Assembly: GCA_036394195.1 (NCBI GenBank)
Contig: DASWFO010000146.1
Location: forward strand, 1-52,507
Length of the DNA stretch: 52,507 nucleotides
Source of the DNA: DATJPD01 sp036394195
Lineage (GTDB): Bacteria; Pseudomonadota; Alphaproteobacteria; CACIAM-22H2
Reading direction: 5' to 3'
Part shown: positions 44,453 to 51,670 of the stretch, piece by piece
Layout of the letters: every line of letters starts with the position of its first letter
Numbering within the stretch: position 1 is the first letter of the stretch
Notes under the pieces: generated by a model
The model's database searches: none
Seen by the model: only the letters and a program-made list of their open reading frames with translations
Told to the model about the DNA's origin: nothing
Program-made: the position numbers and the translations under genes

Positions 44453-45337
44453 ATGAAGCCGCAGGCCTACGGCCCGTTCCCGTATTCGCCGATCATCCAC
44501 CGGCCGCGTCTTCGGTGGCCGAAGGGCGAGCGCGTGGCGCTCTGGGTAATCCCGAACATCGAGTTTTTCGCGCTCGATGAGGCGGTACCGGCCGGCTCCG
44601 GCGGCACCGGCGCCAAGGTTCCCGATGTCCCGACCTGGGCCGTGCGCGACTACGGCAACCGGGTCGGCGTCTTCCGGATGATGCAGGTGCTCGACCGCCA
44701 TGGCATCCGCGCCACGGTCGCTCTCAACAGCAATGTCTGCCTGCAGCATCCGGCCATCATGGAAGAGGGCCAGAAGCGGCGCTGGGAGTGGATGGGCCAT
44801 AACGAGACCAACACCAGGCGCCTCAATGAAGTGCCGGCGGAGGAAGAGCCGAAGATCATCCGGCGCGCGCTGGCCACGATCGCGAAGGCGACCGGTACCA
44901 AGCCGGTCGGCTGGCTGGGCTCCGGGCTGCAGGAGACGTGGAACACGGTGGATCTGCTGGCGGCCGAGGGCGTCGAGTACGTGTGCGACTGGACCAACGA
45001 CGATCAACCCTATGTGATGACTTTGGACGCGGGACGCCGGCTGGTGTCGATCCCTTATAGTCACGAGATCAACGACAAGCCGGCCTTCGAAAAGTTCCAC
45101 CGCACCGCGACCGAATTCCAGGACATGATCTGCCGCCAGTTCGACGTCCTGTATCGCGAAGGCGCTGAGTCCGGCCGCGTGATGGCGATCTGCCTCCACC
45201 CGTATCTGACCGGCCAGCCGTATCGCATCGACGCACTCGATGCCGCCCTCGCGCATATCTGCCGCCACGACGGGGTGTGGCTGGCGACTGGCAGCGAAAT
45301 TGCACGGCACTATGTCGCGCAGGCGCGGACAGAGTAG
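44453..45337 (+). CDS. Polysaccharide-deacetylase (NodB)-fold protein, PuuE-like
   Basis: 294 residues with a NodB/CE4 TIM-barrel relation. The segments VRDYGNRVGVFRMMQVLDRHGIR, EWMGHNETNTRRL and MAICLHPYLTGQPYRI match the PuuE-type allantoinase-like branch. The role is hydrolysis of a C-N or acetyl group; the exact substrate is unknown. It sits between an amidohydrolase and an importer, which favours catabolism over cell-wall work. Confidence 0.85.
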   Translation: MKPQAYGPFPYSPIIHRPRLRWPKGERVALWVIPNIEFFALDEAVPAGSGGTGAKVPDVPTWAVRDYGNRVGVFRMMQVLDRHGIRATVALNSNVCLQHPAIMEEGQKRRWEWMGHNETNTRRLNEVPAEEEPKIIRRALATIAKATGTKPVGWLGSGLQETWNTVDLLAAEGVEYVCDWTNDDQPYVMTLDAGRRLVSIPYSHEINDKPAFEKFHRTATEFQDMICRQFDVLYREGAESGRVMAICLHPYLTGQPYRIDALDAALAHICRHDGVWLATGSEIARHYVAQARTE

Positions 45338-45354
45338 CAGAGGTGTGGACATCG

Positions 45355-46323
45355 ATGCGGCTGAGCTCGCTTATCGGCGCGGCGCTATGCGGCGTGTGCC
45401 TGCTGCAAGGCGTCGTCGCGCACGCGGCCGACAAGATCACGGGCGGTGCCATCGGCAGCGCCTCCGGCACGCTCTGGCCCTATTACATCGCCTTGAGCAA
45501 GGGATTCTTCTTGGAGCAGAATATCGATCTCGACCTGGTCTTTGCGCCGTCGAGTGCGGCGGTGATGCAGCAGCTTGCCGCGGGCGCCTTGGACGTGGTC
45601 GCCACCTCCGGCCTTGCGGATCCCATCCATGCCATCGACAAAGGGGCGCCGGTGGCGATTTTGCGCGTCTCCGGACGTTCGGTGCCGTACGAGCTGATGG
45701 CGAAGCCGGAGATCAAAAGCATCCGGGAGCTCAAGGGAAAGACGATTTCCCTCGGCGGCATCGCGGATATCACGCGCATCTATTTCGATCGGATGGCAGC
45801 CCCGAACGGGGTCGAGCCGGGCCAATACGACATGGTTTTCGCCGGCGCCACCTCGGCGCGGTTCTCGGCGCTTCGGTCGGGCGCGGTCGATGCCGCTCTC
45901 ATCCTGCCGCCGTTCAACTTCCTCGCGCGTAGCGCCGGCTTCAACAGCCTCGGCCTCGCCCTGGATTACACCAAGGACATGCCGTTCATCGGCATCCATG
46001 TGTCCCGGGCCTGGGCGGGGACCCACAAGCCCGTGCTGCAGCGGTTCGTCGCCGCGTATGGCAAGGGTGTGGACTGGTTCTACGACGATGCCCATCGCGA
46101 GGAGGCGATCAGTATTTACGGGCGCGCCTCGAACGCCAACCGCAATGAGATAACTGAAAGCTACGACTTCTTTCGCAAGATCGAGTTCTTCGAGCGGAGC
46201 GACAAGATCTCGCGGGCGGGCCTGCAGAACCTGCTCGATGCCATGAAACAGCTTGGCGACGTCGACAAGTCGCTGACCGTCGACCGCCTGGTGTTGCCGG
46301 ACCTTACCGTGCTGACTGATTGA
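45355..46323 (+). CDS. NMT1/TauA-type ABC binding protein (copy A)
   Basis: 322 residues with a Sec signal (about 1-25, ending VAHAAD). The mature part has SASGTLWPYYIALSKGFF and the FAPSSAAVMQQLAAGALDV module typical of TauA/SsuA-like binding proteins. It is a close paralogue of the next gene. The ribosome site is AGAGGTG. It supplies ligand to the permease and ATPase genes downstream. Confidence 0.9.
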   Translation: MRLSSLIGAALCGVCLLQGVVAHAADKITGGAIGSASGTLWPYYIALSKGFFLEQNIDLDLVFAPSSAAVMQQLAAGALDVVATSGLADPIHAIDKGAPVAILRVSGRSVPYELMAKPEIKSIRELKGKTISLGGIADITRIYFDRMAAPNGVEPGQYDMVFAGATSARFSALRSGAVDAALILPPFNFLARSAGFNSLGLALDYTKDMPFIGIHVSRAWAGTHKPVLQRFVAAYGKGVDWFYDDAHREEAISIYGRASNANRNEITESYDFFRKIEFFERSDKISRAGLQNLLDAMKQLGDVDKSLTVDRLVLPDLTVLTD

Positions 46324-46334
46324 GGGGGGCTCTC

Positions 46335-47318
46335 ATGCCGTCACGAAAAGCCGTTGCGCACCGTCTGCTCGCCGTCCTCTGCGGTCTCGCGATGTTGGCG
46401 GGCTCGAACGCGCGGGCGGCCGACAAGGTCGTCGGTGGCACCGTCGGGTCCGCCTCGGCGCTGCTCTGGCCGTATTACATCGGCAAGGAGAAGGGCTTTT
46501 TCACCGCCGCGGATATCGATCTCGACATGATCTTCATCCCGTCGAGTGCGGCGGTCCTGCAGCAGCTGACCGCCGGCGCGCTCGACATGGCGGTGGGAAC
46601 GGGGCTCGTCGATCCGATCCGCGCCATCGAGAAGGGGGCGCCCGTTGCCATCGTGCGGATCGACGGACAGGTGCCGCCGTACTCGCTGCTGGCAAAAAAG
46701 GAAATTAAGAGCCTCAAGGAGCTCAAGGGCAAGACGCTCTCGGTCGGCGGCCCGGCCGACATCACCCGCATCTACGTCGAACGAATGCTGGCGCCCAACG
46801 GCGTGCAGCCGGGTCAGTTCGATATGGTCTTCGCCGGCGCCACCTCGGCGCGGTTCGCCGCCTTGCAGTCGGGTGCGGTCGATGCGGCGATCGTCCTGCC
46901 GCCGTTCACCTTCCGCGCCGAAGGGGCCGGCTTCAACAATCTCGGCCAGGTGATGGATTACGTCGGCAAGACGCTGCCCTTCGCCGGGCACGCCGTCGGC
47001 ACGGCCTGGGCCGCCGGACACAAGCCGATCGTTCGGCGCTTCACCGAGGCGTACAGCAAGAGCATCGCGTTCTTCTACGACCCGGCCAATCGCGCCGAAT
47101 CGGTTGAAATCCTGATCAAAGGCGTGAACGCGAGCCGCGAGGACGTCGAGGCGAGCTACGATTTCTTCAGAAAGATCGAGTTCTTCGAGCCGACCGGCAA
47201 GGTGTCGCGCGCGCGGCTGGGAGGCCTCCTATCGGTGCTGAAAGGGATGGGCGAGGTGCCCGACAATATGACCGTGGAACGGCTGACCCTGGCCGGTGTC
47301 ACCGAGCTCACCGACTGA
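46335..47318 (+). CDS. NMT1/TauA-type ABC binding protein (copy B)
   Basis: 327 residues from the ATG at 46335 (GAGGGGGG ribosome site); an in-frame TTG at 46320 is less likely. The signal ends near NARAAD. It aligns throughout with copy A: SASALLWPYYIGKEKGFF, PSSAAVLQQLTAGALDM, MVFAGATSARFAALQSGAVDAA, and a SYDFFRKIEFFE tail. Two binding proteins for one transporter would broaden or tune its ligand range (inference). Confidence 0.9.
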   Translation: MPSRKAVAHRLLAVLCGLAMLAGSNARAADKVVGGTVGSASALLWPYYIGKEKGFFTAADIDLDMIFIPSSAAVLQQLTAGALDMAVGTGLVDPIRAIEKGAPVAIVRIDGQVPPYSLLAKKEIKSLKELKGKTLSVGGPADITRIYVERMLAPNGVQPGQFDMVFAGATSARFAALQSGAVDAAIVLPPFTFRAEGAGFNNLGQVMDYVGKTLPFAGHAVGTAWAAGHKPIVRRFTEAYSKSIAFFYDPANRAESVEILIKGVNASREDVEASYDFFRKIEFFEPTGKVSRARLGGLLSVLKGMGEVPDNMTVERLTLAGVTELTD

Positions 47319-47323
47319 CGAGA

Positions 47324-48145
47324 ATGGACGGTCAGATCGAGAGCACGGCAAAGTCGGAAGCGGCGACATCCAACGTCGGCGGCGCGGGGCGCGGCTTCCG
47401 TCCGGGTTGGTGGCGCGGCACGCTGTCCGTGCTCGCCGGGCTGGCGCTCTGGGAGATCCTGAGCCGCTACCTCGTCGCCAACGCGTTGTTTCTCGCCGCA
47501 CCTAGCCAGATCGTGCGCGCCCTGATCACGCTCGCCGAATCGGGGCAGCTCGAGCGCCACGTCGGGATCAGCGCGCTCGAGTTCGCGGTCGGCTACGTGA
47601 TCGCGAGCATCGTCGGGATCGCCCTCGGCCTCGTGATGGCAAGCAGCGTCGCGATGAAGCAGTCGCTGCAGCCCTGGATCTCGGGTTTCTACGCCACGCC
47701 GACCATCGCGCTGGCGCCGCTGTTCATCCTGTGGCTGGGTGTGGGCGTGTGGTCGAAAGTGGTGGTCGTGGTGACGCTAGTGCTGTTCCCGGTGACGATC
47801 AACACCGAGGCGGGAATCCGCACCACGAGCGAGCGGTTGATCGAGATGCTGCGCAGCTTCGGCGCGACGCGGCTACAGATCTTCCTCAAAGTATCGCTGC
47901 CGTCGGCGACGCCGTTCATCCTGGCCGGCCTCAAGCTCGGCATCGGCCGCGGCCTCATCGGCGTCGTGGTCGCCGAGCTCTTCGGCTCCCGCGCCGGCCT
48001 GGGCCAGCTCATAAGCCAGTCGGCCGATAGCTTCAACATGCCCAACCTGTTCGCCGCCGTGATCGTCCTCGCCGCGGCCGGGATCGTGCTCACCGCCGGC
48101 TTCGGATGGCTCGAGAGCAAGCTGGTTCCGTGGACGAAGGACTAG
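47324..48145 (+). CDS. TauC/SsuC-type ABC permease
   Basis: 273 residues, about six membrane helices after a polar ~35-residue N-terminus. The EAA-type coupling loop is in IEMLRSFGATRLQIFLKVSLPSA. Family segments LAPLFILWLGVG and VAELFGSRAGLGQLI are present. It starts 6 bases after the binding-protein stop and 5 bases before the ATPase gene, so it is part of the same operon. Confidence 0.93.
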   Translation: MDGQIESTAKSEAATSNVGGAGRGFRPGWWRGTLSVLAGLALWEILSRYLVANALFLAAPSQIVRALITLAESGQLERHVGISALEFAVGYVIASIVGIALGLVMASSVAMKQSLQPWISGFYATPTIALAPLFILWLGVGVWSKVVVVVTLVLFPVTINTEAGIRTTSERLIEMLRSFGATRLQIFLKVSLPSATPFILAGLKLGIGRGLIGVVVAELFGSRAGLGQLISQSADSFNMPNLFAAVIVLAAAGIVLTAGFGWLESKLVPWTKD

Positions 48146-48149
48146 CCCG

Positions 48150-48926
48150 ATGACGACCAAACTCGCGGTCTCCGCCCTCGGCAAGCGCTTCGGCAATCTT
48201 GACGTGCTGCAGGGCATCGGTGTCCAGATCGCCGAGGGCGAGTTCATCTCGATCGTCGGGCCGAGCGGGTGCGGCAAGACGACGTTCCTGCGGATCGTCG
48301 CCGGGCTCGAGCAGTCGACAAGCGGAGAGGTGCGGCTCGACGGCAAGGTGGTGCGCGAGCCGGGCACCGATCGCGGGTTCGTCTTCCAGACCGATAGCCT
48401 CCTGCCGTGGCGCACCGTGCTCGCCAACGCCATGATCGGTCCCGAAGTCGCCGGACAGGCCGGCCAGGCGGAGAAGCGGCGGACGTTGGACCTGCTGAAG
48501 CTGGTCGGCCTCGGCGGCTTCGAAGGCTACTACCCGCGGCAGCTCTCCGGCGGCATGCGCCAGCGCGTCAACCTCGCCCGCGCTCTCGCCGTCGATCCCA
48601 AGATCCTGCTGATGGACGAGCCGTTCTCGGCACTCGACGCGCAGACGCGCGAGATCATGCAGACCGAGCTGATGCGCATCTGGGAGCAGGGCCGCAAGAC
48701 CGTCCTGTTCGTGACCCACCAGATCGACGAGGCCGTGTTCCTGTCGGACCGGGTCTTTGTATTCGCGCGACGGCCGGGACGGGTCCGCGAAACGGTCGAG
48801 ATCGACCTGCCGCGGCCCCGCGCGCTGGCGGTGAAGCGCACCCCGGAGTTCGTGCGCTATGTCGACCGCATCTGGAAGATGATCGAAGAGGACGTCCGCG
48901 AGTCCGTCCTGCACGAGAACGCGTGA
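48150..48926 (+). CDS. TauB/SsuB-type ABC ATPase
   Basis: 258 residues with intact motifs: GPSGCGKTT Walker A (about 40), FQTDSLLPWRTV Q-loop, LSGGMRQRV signature, ILLMDEPFSALD Walker B and FVTHQIDEAV H-loop. It energises the preceding permease. Last gene of the transporter; a 9-bp hairpin follows 3 bases after its stop. Confidence 0.93.
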   Translation: MTTKLAVSALGKRFGNLDVLQGIGVQIAEGEFISIVGPSGCGKTTFLRIVAGLEQSTSGEVRLDGKVVREPGTDRGFVFQTDSLLPWRTVLANAMIGPEVAGQAGQAEKRRTLDLLKLVGLGGFEGYYPRQLSGGMRQRVNLARALAVDPKILLMDEPFSALDAQTREIMQTELMRIWEQGRKTVLFVTHQIDEAVFLSDRVFVFARRPGRVRETVEIDLPRPRALAVKRTPEFVRYVDRIWKMIEEDVRESVLHENA

Positions 48927-48929
48927 CCG

Positions 48930-48950
48930 GAAGCCGGCGGCGCCGGCTTC
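48930..48950. terminator. Bidirectional hairpin between convergent genes
   Basis: A perfect 9-bp stem GAAGCCGGC (48930-48938) pairs with GCCGGCTTC (48942-48950) around a 3-base loop. It sits between the stop of the ABC ATPase gene and the PEBP gene on the other strand. No T-run in either direction. Confidence 0.5.
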
Positions 48951-48965
48951 TGTCGCTTCCGCCGC

Positions 48966-49556
48966 TCAGTGCCCGTAAAGCGTGATGAGGTTGGTGGAAC
49001 CCAGCACGTGGCCGTTGACCGCCGCCACGAACTCGTCGCGCGTCATCCCCGCCTTCAGCGATCCCGGCGCCATGTCGGTTGCGACCAGGGTGAAGATATA
49101 GGGATGCGGCTTGTCGCCGTAGGGCGGGCAGGGCCCGAAATAGACGTCCATGTTGGGCGTGCTCTTGCCGCCCTTGAAATCGCTCGCCGGCTTGCTGGTC
49201 TCGCCTTCCTTGAACGACGTCCGCGACGCGGGGATGTCGTAGGCGATCCAGTGCACCACGCCGGCGCCGCCGCGGCCGCCCGGATCGAACATGATGATCG
49301 CGTAGCTCTTGGTGTTGGCCGGCGCGTTCGACCAGCGGAGCGGCGGCGACACGTTCTGGCCGTCGCAGTTCTTGTTCTGGGCATTGTTGCCGGCGTTCTT
49401 CTGCTTGAGCATGCCGCCGTCCTTTACCGCCGGCGAGCTGATGTCGAAGGGCTTCGGCTTGGCATCGGCGGCGCTGACCGGTGCGACCGACGTCAGAAGC
49501 CACACTGCGGCGACCCCGCCGGCCAGGACGGCCGCGGGCAGACGATATTCGAGCAT
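48966..49556 (-). CDS. PEBP (YbhB/YbcL) protein with signal peptide
   Basis: 196 residues from the ATG at 49556 (GGGAGG ribosome site). A Sec signal ends near APVSAAD. The PEBP core is present: NVSPPLRWSNAPANTKSYAI, DPGGRGGAGVVHWIAYDI and DVYFGPCPPYGDKPHPYIF. It carries three mature-region cysteines absent from the cytoplasmic copy at 40079. Probably periplasmic. Downstream on the same strand of the patatin gene, 103 bases apart. Confidence 0.9.
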   Translation of the reverse strand: MLEYRLPAAVLAGGVAAVWLLTSVAPVSAADAKPKPFDISSPAVKDGGMLKQKNAGNNAQNKNCDGQNVSPPLRWSNAPANTKSYAIIMFDPGGRGGAGVVHWIAYDIPASRTSFKEGETSKPASDFKGGKSTPNMDVYFGPCPPYGDKPHPYIFTLVATDMAPGSLKAGMTRDEFVAAVNGHVLGSTNLITLYGH

Positions 49557-49604
49557 AAAGGGGATCCTCCCGACATTATTTGCGTTGGGCGTCGAGAGTA
49601 CGAT

Positions 49605-49640
49605 TTTCCCGGTTGGGCCGCCAGCCGGGGGGCCGGGAAA
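49605..49640 (-). terminator. Hairpin between patatin and PEBP genes
   Basis: An 8-bp stem TTTCCCGG (49605-49612) with CCGGGAAA (49633-49640), loop 20 bases, 20 bases beyond the patatin stop on the minus strand. Weak terminator candidate. Confidence 0.3.
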
Positions 49641-49659
49641 TAACGCTAAGCCGGCCGGA

Positions 49660-50688
49660 TCAGGCCGAGGCGGTTGCCGGGATCGCAGGCCGCGCGGCCA
49701 GCCAGGCTTCGGCCGCGGCACGGCCCTGATCGCGGAGGCTCTGGATGAACCGCCAGTCGTTGTTGTACTTGTCGGTGTTCACCGCGGAGCCCTGCTGCTC
49801 GGGAAGCTCGATCGCGTCGTAACCGCTGAGCCGATCGAGATCGCGCCACACGCTGGCATTGCCGAGCACCTGGCTGAGGCGCCCCGCGATCTCGCGCGCT
49901 GTGCGCGGGATGCCGGCGCGCTGCCGCGGGTTGACCAGCACCAACAGGAGACGGGCGCGGTGCAAGAAGCGGCGCAACGGGTCGATCGGCGGGTTGGCGG
50001 TGTACCCCCCATCCCAGTAGGTCCGGCCGTCGATTTCGACTGCCTGGAAGAGGTGCGGGAGGCACGCCGACGCCAGCACGGCTTCGAGCCGCAGCTCGGC
50101 GTTGGTGAAGATACGGGCCTGGCCGGTCTCGACGTCGGTGGCCGAAATGAAGAGCGGCGGGGCCGCGGCGCTGCGCAGCCGCTCGAAGTCGGTGAGCTCG
50201 TCGATGATCGGACGCAGCGGATTGTGGTTGAGCGGGTTGAAGTCGTAAGGCGAGACGATCGCCGACGCCATTTCGAAGGCGAACGTCGCGTCGAAGCCGA
50301 ACGCCGTCGGCAACCGCCGCCACAACGACGGCAGCATGCCGACGCGGTGCCAGAAATGGTCGAGCGACTCCTTGGCGCCGTCGCGGCCGCCGGTCATCCA
50401 GCCGGACGCCATCACCACCGCGTTCGCGGCACCCGCCGAGGCGCCGCTGATCGCATCCGGGGAAAACCCGGGCACCTCAAGGAGCCGGTCGAGCACGCCC
50501 CAGGTGAACGCGCCCAGCGCGCCGCCGCCTTGCAAGGCCAAGGCGAAGCGCGCGTCGCGTCGGGCCAGCGGCTCCGTCCGCCGCGCTACCGCAAGCGCAA
50601 GCCGGTGGACGGCCGCGGCGGCGCGCGCGAGGGGCTCAGCAAACGGGATTTGAGGCAATTTTGCGGTGCACAACGAATCATGCTGCAT
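49660..50688 (-). CDS. Patatin-like phospholipase
   Basis: 342 residues from the ATG at 50688. The oxyanion loop is LQGGGALGAF (52-61), the nucleophile motif is G-A-S84-A-G (82-86) and the catalytic Asp is in WDGGYTANP (Asp226). This Ser-Asp dyad hydrolyses lipid acyl esters. A C-terminal helical region follows. There is no signal peptide. The start lacks a ribosome site and lies directly beside a palindrome; a TTG at 50730 in the same frame is the alternative. Confidence 0.9.
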   Translation of the reverse strand: MQHDSLCTAKLPQIPFAEPLARAAAAVHRLALAVARRTEPLARRDARFALALQGGGALGAFTWGVLDRLLEVPGFSPDAISGASAGAANAVVMASGWMTGGRDGAKESLDHFWHRVGMLPSLWRRLPTAFGFDATFAFEMASAIVSPYDFNPLNHNPLRPIIDELTDFERLRSAAAPPLFISATDVETGQARIFTNAELRLEAVLASACLPHLFQAVEIDGRTYWDGGYTANPPIDPLRRFLHRARLLLVLVNPRQRAGIPRTAREIAGRLSQVLGNASVWRDLDRLSGYDAIELPEQQGSAVNTDKYNNDWRFIQSLRDQGRAAAEAWLAARPAIPATASA

Positions 50689-50689
50689 T

Positions 50690-50784
50690 GCACAAATGTG
50701 CGACCGCGATTGCCGCCGCGCAAGAGGCAATTCGGAGAAGCTTGCTGCTGCAAATTTTTTAGGCGCCGTTCACAATGTGGTGAA
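50690..50784. promoter_or_regulatory. AT-rich region with two palindromes upstream of the patatin gene
   Basis: GCACA-AA-TGTGC (50690-50701) adjoins the patatin ATG, and TTCAC-N6-GTGAA (50769-50784) lies about 80 bases further, beside two runs of T. This 114-bp stretch is much more AT-rich than its surroundings. Likely promoter and operator area for the patatin gene. Confidence 0.35.
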
Positions 50785-50802
50785 TATTTTTTTACACAGC
50801 CG

Positions 50803-51591
50803 TCACGCCGGCAAGCCGGTTGCCTGGATCAGAACATCCTTAAAGGCGGGGGCGCAGGCGAGCACGAAATTGCCGCGTCGGAGACCGTCGTTCGCAAAGA
50901 AATTGCTCGTCCACCCCCCGGCCTCCTCGATCAATAGAAGGCCGGCCAACACATCCCACGGCTGCATGTGCAGCTCGCAATAGCCGTCGATGCGGCCGGC
51001 CGCGACGCTGGCCAAGCCGAGCGCGCCGGAACCGCTGCGACGGAATCCGGCGCCGGTCGCCGTGACGCGATGGAGCAGCGCCAGGTGATCCTCCATCGGT
51101 CGGCGCGCCGACCACCCGACCTCGACCATGGCCTGTCGGATATCGGCGAGCGCGCTCACCCGCATCGGCCGCCCGTTGAGCGTCGCACCGGCGCCGCGGC
51201 GGGCGGCGAACAACTCGCCGGCCATCGGGTTGCAGATCACGCCGATGGCCGTCTGGTCGTCATGCACGAACGCGATCGACACGCAGAACTGCGCCACGCC
51301 GCGGGCGAAATTCGCCGTGCCGTCGATGGGGTCGACGACCCAGGTCTGGGGGCTATAGGCGCCGCCGCCTTCCTCGCCCACGCAGGTGTCACCGGGAAAC
51401 GCGTCGGCGATGCGGCTGACGACCAGGCGTTCGACGGCACCGTCCGCTTCGGTGAGGAAGTCCTGATGCCCCTTGAGCTGGTAGGTCCCCGCGCTTCGGC
51501 TTTCGAACAGCCGGCGTGCAAGGTCGCCAGCCTCGCGCGCGATCGCGGCGGCGGCAAGGAAACGCTTGTTTAATTCAAAATCGGCGATCAT
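50803..51591 (-). CDS. Inositol monophosphatase-family phosphatase
   Basis: 262 residues. The metal-binding signatures are complete: GEEGGG (Glu73/74), WVVDPIDGTANF (Asp87, Asp90) and QPWDVLAGLLLIEEAGG (Asp213). The class removes phosphate from inositol-1-phosphate, histidinol phosphate or 3'-phosphoadenosine compounds; which of these applies is undecided. Start ATG at 51591. The frame stays open far upstream (to 52485), but that part is the shadow of the opposite-strand gene. Confidence 0.92.
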   Translation of the reverse strand: MIADFELNKRFLAAAAIAREAGDLARRLFESRSAGTYQLKGHQDFLTEADGAVERLVVSRIADAFPGDTCVGEEGGGAYSPQTWVVDPIDGTANFARGVAQFCVSIAFVHDDQTAIGVICNPMAGELFAARRGAGATLNGRPMRVSALADIRQAMVEVGWSARRPMEDHLALLHRVTATGAGFRRSGSGALGLASVAAGRIDGYCELHMQPWDVLAGLLLIEEAGGWTSNFFANDGLRRGNFVLACAPAFKDVLIQATGLPA

Positions 51592-51670
51592 TGGGGAAAT
51601 CCTGGGACCGGCTGGGCATTTGAGCCTGCGGACGGCCCGCCGTCGAGGTACAATTAGTGGGAACACGGGA

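Noticed and set aside
49309..50937. Plus-strand open frame of 542 codons over patatin and PEBP genes
   Set aside because: Antisense to both genes, with no domain or ribosome site.
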